64,000 nucleotides of DNA, from NCBI RefSeq assembly GCF_013282805.1, contig NZ_CP054038.1:1550001-1614000 (forward strand). Reading direction: 5' to 3'. The notes under the pieces are model-generated. The model made no database searches. It was not told the DNA's origin and was given only the letters and a program-made list of their open reading frames with translations. Positions 17,708 through 26,509 of this stretch are shown one piece after another (the stretch's first letter is position 1; each line of letters opens with the position of its first letter). Position numbers and translations under genes: made by a program. The DNA is from Microbacterium hominis. Lineage in GTDB: Bacteria; Actinomycetota; Actinomycetes; Actinomycetales; Microbacteriaceae.

Positions 17708-18730
17708 TCAGTCGTCAACGGGCTCCAGCTGCACCACCAGCGGCCGATGGTCGCTGCCCGAGCCGTCCATCGAGCGCAGCACGATCGACCCGGTCGCCTT
17801 CCAGTGGCTCGAGGCCATCACGTGGTCGATCGGGGCGCCCAGGAGGGAAGGCACCTCGGACGACCAGGTGCCGACCGCGCCGTTGCCGGTCTCAGCCGCG
17901 CCGTCGTGGCAGAGGCCGAGCGTGCCGCCGTCCACCCCGAGCCCGCTCATGTGGTCGACGGTGGCGTTGAAGTCGCCGGCGAGGATGACGTTGGCATCGG
18001 AGCACTGATCGGCCAGCCACTGCAGGTCGCTGCGCCAGCGGTCCATGAAGGCGCTCCGCGGGGCGACCGCGTGCGCGGCCACCACGATGGGGCCGGAGCC
18101 GCTGGTGGGCATCGCGACGGCGCTCGGCACGGTGGAGGTGTTGCTGGAGCCGTCCAGCGAGGCCTCGATGACCGCGTAGTCGCCGAGTTCCGGTGCGATC
18201 AGGAGCGTCGTCGACCCGGCATCCCACTCGGTGGTCGGGTTCTCCGCGGAATGCGCCCACATCGGGTGCCCGAGCCCGCGCATCGCGATCGCGACCTGCT
18301 CGCCGGTCTCGATCGTCGTCTCGGGGAGCGAGACGATGTCGGCATCCATCGCCACCGCGATCTTCGCGACCGTCTCCGGTGCGGTCGCCTCGCCGGCCGT
18401 GTTCCAGGTCATCACCCGGATGCTCGTGTCGGTCTTGGCCGGCAGTGACTCGGTGCCCATGCCGCGCATCACGATCGTCGCGCCGTTGGCCACGGCGCCG
18501 GCGACGCCGATCAGCGCGATCGACAGAGCCAGCGCCCGCAGCGGCCGCACCAGCGCGACCAGCAGCGCGAAGGCGGCGACGGCCAGGAACCCCAGGGTGA
18601 GGACGCCGCGGAAGGAGATGATCTGCGCGATCGGCCAGAACTGGTCGACGCGGAAGAATGCAGGCCATGTGAGGACGGCCGCGGCGATCGCGCACAGCAC
18701 GGTCACGAGGATCCCCAGGAGGCGAAGCAC
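17708..18730 (-). CDS. Membrane-anchored endonuclease/exonuclease/phosphatase family protein
   Basis: 340 residues. Three N-terminal membrane helices (about residues 4-26, 38-60, 65-90) are followed by an EEP domain: T-W-N-T-A-G, S-L-P-E-T-T, G-D-F-N-A-T, I-D-H-V-M-A and the catalytic S-D-H-R-P-L. Such proteins are metal-dependent phosphodiesterases whose targets range from lipids to nucleic acids. With this topology the domain probably faces outward. The GTG start has TAGAGT seven bases upstream (18738-18743), so it is probably leaderless. Confidence 0.85.
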   Translation of the reverse strand: MLRLLGILVTVLCAIAAAVLTWPAFFRVDQFWPIAQIISFRGVLTLGFLAVAAFALLVALVRPLRALALSIALIGVAGAVANGATIVMRGMGTESLPAKTDTSIRVMTWNTAGEATAPETVAKIAVAMDADIVSLPETTIETGEQVAIAMRGLGHPMWAHSAENPTTEWDAGSTTLLIAPELGDYAVIEASLDGSSNTSTVPSAVAMPTSGSGPIVVAAHAVAPRSAFMDRWRSDLQWLADQCSDANVILAGDFNATVDHMSGLGVDGGTLGLCHDGAAETGNGAVGTWSSEVPSLLGAPIDHVMASSHWKATGSIVLRSMDGSGSDHRPLVVQLEPVDD

Positions 18731-18811
18731 GACGGCGACTCTATGTCAGCAGGCTGTGAGATCGGTCTGCAGTCCGGCGGCGCGTCGGGCGGTCGACGCT
18801 ACGCTCGGAGG

Positions 18812-19675
18812 GTGCGCAGTCCCGTCCGATTCGAAGGCCCGGCCGATCTGCACCTGCACTCGACGCACTCCGACGGCACGGAGTCGCCGGCCCAGGTGAT
18901 GGCCGCCGCGCACCGCCACGGCCTTCGCACCGTGGCCCTCACCGACCACGACACGACCGGAGGCTGGGCGGAGGCTGCCGAGGCGGCGTCCTCGATGGGG
19001 ATGACGTTCCTGCCGGGCATGGAGCTGTCGGCCCGGTACGAGTGGCGCAGCGTGCACGTGCTGGCCTACCTCGTCGACCCCGACGATCCCGGGCTGCGCG
19101 CGATGACCGAGCGCATCCGCACGTCACGGCTGGATCGCGCGCGGCTCATGGCCGACCGGATCGCGCGCGACTACGACCTGCACTGGGACGACATCCTCGC
19201 CCAGACCGCGGACGGCACCACTGTGGGGCGACCGCACATCGCCGACGCGCTCATCGCCCGGGGCTTCGTGCGCGATCGCGCGGAGGCGTTCTCGTCGATC
19301 CTCAGCCCCCGGGGCGACTACTACGTCGCCCTCTACGCCCCCGACCCGGTGGCGGCCGTCGGGCTCGTCGTCGGTGCCGGCGGCGTGCCGATCATCGCCC
19401 ATCCGGCGGGCCGGGCGGGACTGCTGCCGATGGGGGTGATCGAGCGGATGCTGGCGGCCGGGCTCGCCGGGTTCGAGCTGGCCCATCGCGAGAACCTGCC
19501 CTCGCAGACCCGCACGCTCGAGGCCCTCGTCGAGGAGCGCGATCTCATCGTGACCGGCTCCAGCGACTACCACGGGCTCGGCAAGCCGAATGTGCCCGGG
19601 GAGAACACCACGACGACGGCGATGGTCGAGCGCATCGTCGCGCGGGCGACGGGAAGCGCCCCCGTCCACCCGTGA
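18812..19675 (+). CDS. PHP-domain phosphoesterase
   Basis: About 287 residues with the PHP metal motifs H-L-H-S-T-H-S-D-G (residues 13-21), L-T-D-H-D-T, a mid histidine in I-A-H-P-A-G-R and S-S-D-Y-H-G near the end. Relatives hydrolyse 3',5'-nucleoside bisphosphates (TrpH/YciV type) or act as phosphatases. TACGCT (18800-18805) lies six bases before GTG 18812 with no ribosome-binding site, so I chose this start over the more upstream ATG. It is divergent from the EEP gene. Confidence 0.88.
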   Translation: MRSPVRFEGPADLHLHSTHSDGTESPAQVMAAAHRHGLRTVALTDHDTTGGWAEAAEAASSMGMTFLPGMELSARYEWRSVHVLAYLVDPDDPGLRAMTERIRTSRLDRARLMADRIARDYDLHWDDILAQTADGTTVGRPHIADALIARGFVRDRAEAFSSILSPRGDYYVALYAPDPVAAVGLVVGAGGVPIIAHPAGRAGLLPMGVIERMLAAGLAGFELAHRENLPSQTRTLEALVEERDLIVTGSSDYHGLGKPNVPGENTTTTAMVERIVARATGSAPVHP

Positions 19676-19711
19676 GGGCGGCCGAGGGCGCTTCGAAGGC
19701 TGGTCAGCCGG

Positions 19712-20110
19712 TCAGGCCAGAGCCTTGGCCTTGATGGCTTCGTACTCCTCGGCGCTGATCGTGCCGGCATCCAGCAGCGACTTGGCCTTGGCGATCTCCT
19801 CCGACGGGCTCGCTGCGGCGCCGCCTCCGGCGACCGACTTGATGTACTCGTCCTGCGCCGCCCGGTACTCGCGCGCCTGGGCCGCGCCGCGCTCCGCCAT
19901 GCCGCCACCGCGGGCGATCAGGTAGACCAGCGCGGTCAGGAACGGCACGAAGATCAGGAAGAGGATCCACACCGCCTTCCACCAGCCGCTGAGCTTGTGG
20001 TCGCGGAACAGGTCGCCGATGATCGAGAAGAGCACCATCAGGTAGGCGACGAAGACGAAGATCCAGAGGAACCACCAGATGACGCTCCAGAAGTTCGACC
20101 ACAGGTCCAT
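19712..20110 (-). CDS. PLDc_N/SHOCT-domain membrane protein
   Basis: 132 residues. Two N-terminal membrane helices (about 8-30 and 42-62) resemble the phospholipase D N-terminal (PLDc_N) segment. After a linker, the C-terminal 30 residues have the SHOCT pattern (I-A-K-A-K-S-L-L-D-A-G-T-I-S-A-E-E-Y-E-A). The function is unknown; SHOCT is a short oligomerisation helix. The start ATG has AGGAG nine bases upstream. Confidence 0.8.
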   Translation of the reverse strand: MDLWSNFWSVIWWFLWIFVFVAYLMVLFSIIGDLFRDHKLSGWWKAVWILFLIFVPFLTALVYLIARGGGMAERGAAQAREYRAAQDEYIKSVAGGGAAASPSEEIAKAKSLLDAGTISAEEYEAIKAKALA

Positions 20111-20131
20111 ATTCAGCTCCTAGCTTCGAGA

Positions 20132-20159
20132 GACGGGCCGCGCGAGGGTGCGGCCCGTC
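20132..20159. terminator. Hairpin upstream of the SHOCT gene
   Basis: Nine-base arms (20132-20140 and 20151-20159) with a 10-base GC-rich loop lie 21 bases before the SHOCT-protein start. There is no T tract. It could end read-through from the DEAD-box helicase or shape the SHOCT leader. Confidence 0.4.
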
Positions 20160-20202
20160 GCTCACCCTACTCGCTCAGGAAACGTTCTGGGAACGGTTGC
20201 GC

Positions 20203-20232
20203 ACGGTCGTGTCGGCGCGCCGACACGACCGT
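20203..20232. repeat. 30-bp perfect palindrome after the DEAD-box helicase gene
   Basis: Two contiguous 15-base arms (20203-20217 and 20218-20232) are exact reverse complements with no spacer. It starts ten bases after the helicase stop. In RNA it would form a long stem with a tight loop, so a T-less terminator is the simplest reading. A DNA-binding site is the alternative. Confidence 0.6.
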
Positions 20233-20241
20233 ACGCTGCGC

Positions 20242-21774
20242 TCAGGCGCCGGCGGCCGGGGTGCCTGCTCCGCTGCGGCCGCCGCGGCGCCGACGGCGCC
20301 GGCGCGGGGCGGGCTTTCCATCGTGGTGCTCGCTGCCGCCGCCGTCGTGGGTGCCCCCGCCGACGGCGCGCTCGGCGTCGCCGGACGCGGCCGCGTGTGC
20401 GGAGTCGTGGTTGTCGGACGCGGCGGGCACGCCCTCGACGAACGAGTCGCCGATGCGCTCGCCCGCTGCGCCGGAGCGGCGGCGCCGGCGCCGCCGCTTG
20501 GTCGCGTCGCCCTCCGCCTCCGCGGCCGCGGCCGCACTCTCGGGCTGTCGGCGCGGGGCCTGCGTCTTCACGGCCTGCGTCCTGGGCGCCGTGGCGATGC
20601 GGCCCTTGGTGCCGGCGGGGATGTCGAGCTCCTCGAACAGGTGCGGGCTCGAGGAGTACGTCTCGACGGGCTCGGGCTGGCCGAACTCCAGCGCCCGGTT
20701 GATGAGGGCCCACTTGTGCAGGTCCTCCCAGTCCACGAACGTGACCGCGATGCCGGTCTTGCCGGCGCGACCGGTGCGGCCGGCGCGGTGGAGGTAGGTC
20801 TTCTCGTCGTCGGGGATCGTGTGGTTGATGACGTGTGTGACATCGTCCACGTCGATGCCGCGGGCGGCGACGTCGGTGGCGATGAGCACGTCCTTCTTGC
20901 CCGCCTTGAAGCCCGCCATCGAGCGCTCGCGCGCCTCCTGGCTCATGTCGCCGTGCACGGCGCCCGCGTTGAATCCGCGGTCGTTCAGCTCGTCGACGAG
21001 CTTCTGCGCGGCGCGCTTGGTGCGCGTGAAGATCACGGTCTTGCCACGGCCGTCGGCCTGCAGGATGCGCGCGATGACCTCGTCCTTGTCGAGCGAGTGG
21101 GCGCGATAGACGAGGTGTCGGATGTTCGCCTGCGTCAGGCCCTCGTCGGGGTCGTTCGCGCGGATGTGGATCGGGTTCGACATGAACCGGCGTGCGAGCG
21201 CCACGATCGGTCCGGGCATGGTCGCCGAGTAGAGCATCGTGTGGCGGACGGCGGGGATCTTCTGGAAGATCTTCTCGATGTCGGGGAGGAACCCGAGATC
21301 GAGCATCTTGTCGGCTTCGTCGAGCACGACCTCGGTCGCGTTCGAGAGGTCGAGCAGGCGCTGGTTCGCCAGGTCGATGAGGCGACCCGGGGTGCCGACG
21401 ACGATCTGCGCACCGGCCTTCAACTGCTCGATCTGGCCCTCGTAGGCCTTTCCGCCGTAGATGGCGACGACGCTCGTGGAGCGGTTCTCCGTGAGCATGT
21501 CGATGTCTTCGTAGACCTGGACGGCCAACTCGCGGGTGGGAACCACGATGAGCGCCTTCACTCCGTGAGCCGGGTCGGCGCCGAGGCGCTGCACGACCGG
21601 GATGCCGAACCCGAAGGTCTTGCCGGTGCCGGTCTTGGCCTGGCCGATGATGTCCTGGCCGGGAAGGCCGAGGGGGATCGTCTGCTCCTGGATGGGGAAG
21701 GCGTCCTGGATGCCGCGCGAGGCCAGGGCCTCGACGATGTCCGGGTCCACGCCGAGGTCGGCGAAGGTCGTCAC
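20242..21774 (-). CDS. DEAD-box ATP-dependent RNA helicase (RhlE-like)
   Basis: 510 residues. Core motifs in order are A-K-T-G-T-G-K-T (I), P-T-R-E-L-A (Ia), D-E-A-D-K-M (II), S-A-T (III), and H-R-A-G-R-T-G-R (VI) at about residue 330. The last 120 residues are basic and low in complexity, with runs of arginine and Ala/Gly, suited to RNA binding. These helicases remodel ribosomal and messenger RNA. The GTG start has no clear ribosome-binding site. Homologues occupy the same place beside a MiaE-like gene in mycobacteria. Confidence 0.92.
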   Translation of the reverse strand: MTTFADLGVDPDIVEALASRGIQDAFPIQEQTIPLGLPGQDIIGQAKTGTGKTFGFGIPVVQRLGADPAHGVKALIVVPTRELAVQVYEDIDMLTENRSTSVVAIYGGKAYEGQIEQLKAGAQIVVGTPGRLIDLANQRLLDLSNATEVVLDEADKMLDLGFLPDIEKIFQKIPAVRHTMLYSATMPGPIVALARRFMSNPIHIRANDPDEGLTQANIRHLVYRAHSLDKDEVIARILQADGRGKTVIFTRTKRAAQKLVDELNDRGFNAGAVHGDMSQEARERSMAGFKAGKKDVLIATDVAARGIDVDDVTHVINHTIPDDEKTYLHRAGRTGRAGKTGIAVTFVDWEDLHKWALINRALEFGQPEPVETYSSSPHLFEELDIPAGTKGRIATAPRTQAVKTQAPRRQPESAAAAAEAEGDATKRRRRRRRSGAAGERIGDSFVEGVPAASDNHDSAHAAASGDAERAVGGGTHDGGGSEHHDGKPAPRRRRRRRGGRSGAGTPAAGA

Positions 21775-21907
21775 GATATGTGCCTGTTCGGTTGAGGGCG
21801 GCGTGAGATGCCGCGAAATGGATCCACGCCCTCATTCAGCCGCAGGCGCGGGGCCCCGATCCGTCGCCGGGACGCGATCCAGGATACCCGGCTCTAGGCT
21901 GGACCTC

Positions 21908-22624
21908 GTGGTCAAGTGGTTCTGGCAGCGTCGAGACACCGGCGAGCGGGTGCTCTCGCTGCGCGCGCGAGGCGACTTCGGTGACGCGGTGCGGGTGGAC
22001 TTCGAGGAGCTCGCCCCCGACATCGACACCTTCCTCGGGCAGGCGGCCTACCTCCAGCTCGGCTATTTCGAGACGCTCAGCGAGCTGATCGCGCTGACCC
22101 CGCAGCTCGAGAAGAAGGAGGCGCTCTCGCGGGCCGCCGGGGCGGCGCTGACCAAGCACGAGGCACTCGTCGCGCTGATCCGCGACCGCGGCGAGGACCC
22201 GACCGCGCTCATGCTCCCGTTCCGGGAGCCGCTGGACGCCTTCCGCGCCGCCACCCATGGGGTGCACGCGGAGGAGACGATGCTGTCGGTGCACATCACG
22301 GCGGGCATGCTCGATGACTTCTACCTCGCCCTCGCCGCGAGCTACGGCGAGACGGGGCGCCGCGTCGCCCGCATCCTGCGTGCCGACTCGGACCGCCAGG
22401 CGATCGTCGAGATCATCCGCGAGAGGATCGCCGGCGATGCCGAGTGGAAGTCGCTGCTCGCGATGTGGGGCAGGCGCCTGGTCGGCGACACGCTCCTGAT
22501 CGCCCGGGCCGCCCTGCGACCGCGCTCCCTGCGTGAGGTCGACGAGGAGAAGGTCGAGCCGGTGTTCACCGAGCTGATGTCGGCCCACTCCCGTCGCATG
22601 GACGATATGGGCCTGGCGGCCTGA
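21908..22624 (+). CDS. Ferritin-fold, MiaE-like protein
   Basis: About 238 residues. A helical protein with E-x2-H type segments (L-T-K-H-E-A-L and H-G-V-H-A-E-E) in the pattern of the ferritin-like, tRNA-(ms2io6A)-hydroxylase-like family (MiaE_2). The actual substrate in actinobacteria is not known, and true MiaE activity should not be assumed. The start GTG 21908 follows TAGGCT (21895-21900) by seven bases; the frame extends upstream only as a shadow. It is divergent from the DEAD-box helicase. Confidence 0.8.
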   Translation: MVKWFWQRRDTGERVLSLRARGDFGDAVRVDFEELAPDIDTFLGQAAYLQLGYFETLSELIALTPQLEKKEALSRAAGAALTKHEALVALIRDRGEDPTALMLPFREPLDAFRAATHGVHAEETMLSVHITAGMLDDFYLALAASYGETGRRVARILRADSDRQAIVEIIRERIAGDAEWKSLLAMWGRRLVGDTLLIARAALRPRSLREVDEEKVEPVFTELMSAHSRRMDDMGLAA

Positions 22625-22915
22625 TCAGCCGATCTTCAGGCGGGCGCGCTCGCGCACGTCGTGCGCCGCTCGGGCGCGGGCGAGGAGGATGACCGCGGGG
22701 TAGGTGACCGCGAGCGGTGCGATCAGCGCCGCCAGCCACGGCCACACCGTGTCGATGCCGATGCCCGCCCAGGTGAGGGCTGTCCAGGCGAGCCCCGCCG
22801 CGACAGCGCCGATCACGGGCGCGAGCACCACGCCGCGGGTGTCGCGTCGGTCGATGTGGAAGTGCACCCCGACGCCGAGGGCGGCGCCGAGGATGAAGGC
22901 GAGGAGGATCTGCAC
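22625..22915 (-). CDS. Small membrane protein, unknown function
   Basis: 96 residues with three hydrophobic segments and a short basic C-terminus (R-E-R-A-R-L-K). The GTG start lies seven bases after the DUF3107 stop, so the two are probably one transcript. The stop abuts the stop of the convergent MiaE-like gene. No family is recognised with confidence. Confidence 0.68.
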   Translation of the reverse strand: MQILLAFILGAALGVGVHFHIDRRDTRGVVLAPVIGAVAAGLAWTALTWAGIGIDTVWPWLAALIAPLAVTYPAVILLARARAAHDVRERARLKIG

Positions 22916-22922
22916 GGTCGGC

Positions 22923-23147
22923 TCAGGCGACGAAGCCGACGCGGCGGGACTCTTCGGTGCCCAGTTCGATGTACGCGAGCCCGGCCGTGGGGACGATGTA
23001 GGAGTTCCCCTTCACATCGGAGAACGTCACGTGCGTCGCCGCCGCGTCCAGCGCGGTCGCGATCGACTTCTTGACGTCTGCTGCCGGCTCGTTGGTCTCG
23101 AAGCTGAGCTCGCGTCCGGTGTTGGCGATTCCGATGCGGATCTCCAC
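22923..23147 (-). CDS. DUF3107 domain-containing protein
   Basis: A 74-residue protein starting V-E-I-R-I-G-I-A-N-T-G-R-E-L and containing Y-I-V-P-T-A-G-L-A-Y-I-E-L-G. This matches the actinobacterial DUF3107 family, whose mycobacterial member has been called TB9.4. Its role is unknown. The start GTG 23147 has GAAAGG upstream; a longer open frame beyond it is a shadow. It is followed by a small membrane-protein gene. Confidence 0.9.
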   Translation of the reverse strand: MEIRIGIANTGRELSFETNEPAADVKKSIATALDAAATHVTFSDVKGNSYIVPTAGLAYIELGTEESRRVGFVA

Positions 23148-23300
23148 GTGACTGCCTTTCTCACGACTGGGCGCCCCGGGGGTCCGGTGCATGGCCACTC
23201 TACGACACCGCTCCGGTGCCGACGGCGGCGGGTCGCACGCTCTGGGCGAACGCCGCGCCCGCGGCGCGGATGTCGGTGGGGGAGCGCTAGCGTCGATGCC

Positions 23301-26300
23301 ATGACCCCCGGAGCCGCCCCCGACTCCTCCGCCGATCTCGACACCGCGCAGCGCTCGGTCGTCCGCCTTCCCATCACGGCATGCGGTGTGGTGCTCGGCG
23401 CGCCCGGCACCGGCAAGACTGCGACGCTGCGCGAGCGCGTCGCGTGGATGCTGCGCGACGGCGGGCTGCGTCCGGAGGAGCTGCTCGTCCTCACGCCGAC
23501 CCGGCAGACCGCGACGGCGCTGCGCGACCTGCTGGCGACCGGGCTCGACATCGCCACCCCCGGTCCGCTGGCCAGATCGACGGCGTCCTTCGCCTTCCAG
23601 CTGGTGCGCGCCGCCGCCGTGGCGGCAGAGGAGGAGGTGCCCCGGCTGCTCACCGCGGGTGATCAGGATCGGATCATCGCGGAACTGCTCGCCGGCGACG
23701 ACGAAGATGCCGCGCAGGGCGCCGACCGCTGGCCGTCCGCCCTCGGACCCGCCGTGCGCGGTTCCCGCGCCTTCCGCGCGGAGCTGCGCGCGCTCGCGGC
23801 GCAGTGCGCCGATCTCGGCGTCGCGCCGCGGCAGCTGGCGCAGCTGGGCGTGCAGCACGGCATCCCCGCGTGGCAGGCGGCCGGCGCCTTCTTCACCGAC
23901 TATCGGTACGCCCTCTCGCGCATGCGCGCGGCGCACCGCGATCCGGCCGAGCTGCTGCACGAGGCCGCCGGGCTGCTGGCCGGCGCCTCCGCCGAGCGGA
24001 TCGGCCCCGCCGCGCAGCTGCGTGTGCTGCTCGTCGACGACGCGCAGGAGCTCACCCGCGGAGGCATCGCCCTGCTCGAGGCCGCGCGGCGGCGGGGGCT
24101 CGCCGTGCTCGCCTTCGGCGACCCCGACATCGGGTCGGGCGGTTTCCGGGGGCCAGCCCCGAGCTGTTCGAGGAGCTGGTGCGACTGCTGGGGGGCGCCG
24201 TGCACGTCCTCGACGGCGCGCACCGCGCCGCAGCCGGACTCACCCGCCTCACGCGCACGGTCACGTCCGCGATCGGCGCGGGCGGCCGGGTCGACCACCG
24301 CCGGCCGCCCGCACCGCCGATCCAGGACGACACGTCGGTGACGGCGGTCGTCGCGGCGTCGCCGTTCGAAGAGGTCGACCGCATCGCCCGCATCCTGCGC
24401 ACCTGGCACGTCATCGACGGGATCCCCTGGGACGACCTGGCGGTCATCGCCCACGACACGCGCCAGGTCGCGCACCTCGAGGTCGAGCTCGCCGCACGCG
24501 AGGTGCCCACGCGCGCGGCGAGCGTGCCCCGGCCGCTCGGACGCGAAGACGCCGTGCGCGGACTCGTCTCGCTGGTCGCGCTCGGACTCGCACCGGCGCA
24601 CGCCCGGCATCCCGATGCTCTGGCAGACGCCCTCGTCACGCCGTTCGGCGGTCTCGACGCGGTCGGCCTGAGGCGTCTGCGCGCGCGCCTGCGCATCGCC
24701 GAACTCGCCGAGGGCGGCACCCGGCCGGCGGCGGAGCTCCTGGCCGAGGCGATGGCCCAGCCCGCGCACCTGACGATGATCGACGCGCGCGAGGCGCGCC
24801 GCGCCGAGCGGCTCGCCGGCACGCTGTCGCGCGTCCACGACGAGGGCGCGCGCGGCGCGACGATCCACGAGCTCCTGTGGATCGTGTGGGAACGATCCGG
24901 GCTCGAGGCGCAGTGGTCCCGCGAGGCGAACGGCACCGGGCCGGTCGCCGAATCCGCGGCGCGATCGCTCGACGCCCTCGTCGCCCTGTTCGGCGCCGCC
25001 AAGCGCGCGGTCGAGCGCGCCCCCGAAGAAGGGCCGGCGCGCTTCATCCGCGAGATCCTCGACAGCGAGGTCCCGGAGGACATGCTCACGGCGCCGGAGC
25101 GCAGCGGGACCGTGTCGCTGCTCACTCCGGCTGCGGCGCTGGGCACGGAGTTCGAGGCGGTCGTGGTGGCCGGGGTTCAGGACGGAGTGTGGCCCAACAC
25201 CCGCCTGCGCGGCGGACTGCTCGAAGGCTGGCGTCTCGGCGACGCCGTCGCCGGCTCCGCGACCGCACCCGGAGTGCTCGATCGGCGCAGGACCGTGCTC
25301 CACGAAGAGCTGCGGCTGTTCGTGCGGGCGATCTCCCGTGCCCGCAGCCATGTCGTGGTCTCGGCCGTCGACGACGACGACCTCGGAGTGAGCGGCCTGT
25401 TCGCGTACCTTCCGGACCCGGTCGACGATGACGCCGCGGGCCACCCGCTGACCCTGCGCGGGCTGGTGGCGCAGCACCGGCGCACGCTCACGACCGCGGT
25501 GACGGCGGCCGAGCGCGCGGACGCCGCCGCCCAGCTGGCGCTCCTCGCCGACGCCGGCGTCGCCGGCGCGTCCCCGGCGATCTGGTTCGGCGTGTCCGGG
25601 CCCACCACCCTCGCTCCGCTCCATGACCTCGATCGCGCCCCGGTGCGGGTCTCGCCGTCGCGGCTGGAGGGGTTCGAGGCGTGCGGACTGGACTGGGCGA
25701 TCCGTGCGCTCGGGGGCGACACGCGTTCGTTCTCGTCCGGACTGGGCACGATCCTCCACGCCGCGATGGAGGAGGCCCCCGACGGCGACCTCGAGCGGCT
25801 TCGCGCGGTGGTCGACCGGCGCTGGGGCGAGCTCGAGTTCGAGGCGCCGTGGCTGCGCGCGCAGGAGCGCGCGTGGGCGGACACGCTCATCGGGCGGCTC
25901 CATGTGTACCTGCGCCGCGTCGAGCGCGAGGGCGGACGGCCCGTGGGTGCGGAGGCTCGATTCCGGCTGGCGGTGGACCTCGGCGACGACACCAGCGCGC
26001 CCCGCGTGCGCACGCTCGACGACGCGGACCCCGCTCCCGGCCACGCGGCGGTGCTCAGCGGGTCGATCGACCGCGTCGAGGAGTATCCGCCCGGCCGGGG
26101 TGAGGATCTCCCCGTCGCCGCGCCCTCCGACGGCCCGCGCGTTGTGGTCGTCGATCTCAAGACCGGTCGTTCAGAGCAGCGGGTCTCGGCTGCGAAGGTC
26201 GTCGACGACGCGCAGCTGGCCGCCTACCAGCTCGCGGTGGCAGCGGGGGTCATCGAGGGTGTCGACGGTCTGGAGAACGCCGGCGCCCGGCTGCTCGTGC

Positions 26301-26509
26301 TCTCCCGCACGCTCAAGGGGACGCATTACCGCATCGCGCATCAGGCGCCCATGACGGCGCAGGAGCGCGAGGCGTTCACACGCCGCATCGCGGACGATGC
26401 CCGGGGGATGGCGGCATCCACGTTCGTCGGCAACCTCGACACCCACTGCAACGACGATAGCTTCGCGGTGTGCCGACTGCACACCGTCAAGGCGGTGAGC
26501 GCATCGTGA
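23301..26509 (+). pseudogene. adnA: AdnA-like helicase-nuclease subunit, interrupted by a one-base frameshift
   Basis: If one base is restored, this reads as 1069 residues. The parts are a Walker A loop (G-A-P-G-T-G-K-T, about residue 37), motif II as V-D-D-A-Q-E, motif III (G-D-P-D), then a RecB-like nuclease domain (F-E-A-C-G-L-D-W, L-G-T-I-L-H-A-A and the D-L-K-T-G-R metal site near residue 955). AdnA pairs with AdnB to resect double-strand DNA ends. The frame changes at the G run 24148-24152, where five G are present and six would keep the frame. Both halves stay conserved in style, so the break is recent or a sequencing error. ATG 23301 follows TAGCGT (23288-23293) by seven bases. The stop overlaps adnB. 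Confidence 0.82.

Noticed and set aside
24141..24160. Programmed frameshifting in adnA, and likewise at 30506 and 61088
   Set aside because: None of the three sites has an X-XXY-YYZ slippery heptamer: the upstream codons (CGG, GTC, TGG) cannot re-pair in the -1 frame. No linked pseudoknot is evident.
23900..26044. 714-residue open frame antisense to adnA
   Set aside because: Arg/Gly-rich shadow with no motifs. The sense strand carries helicase and nuclease motifs in two frames.
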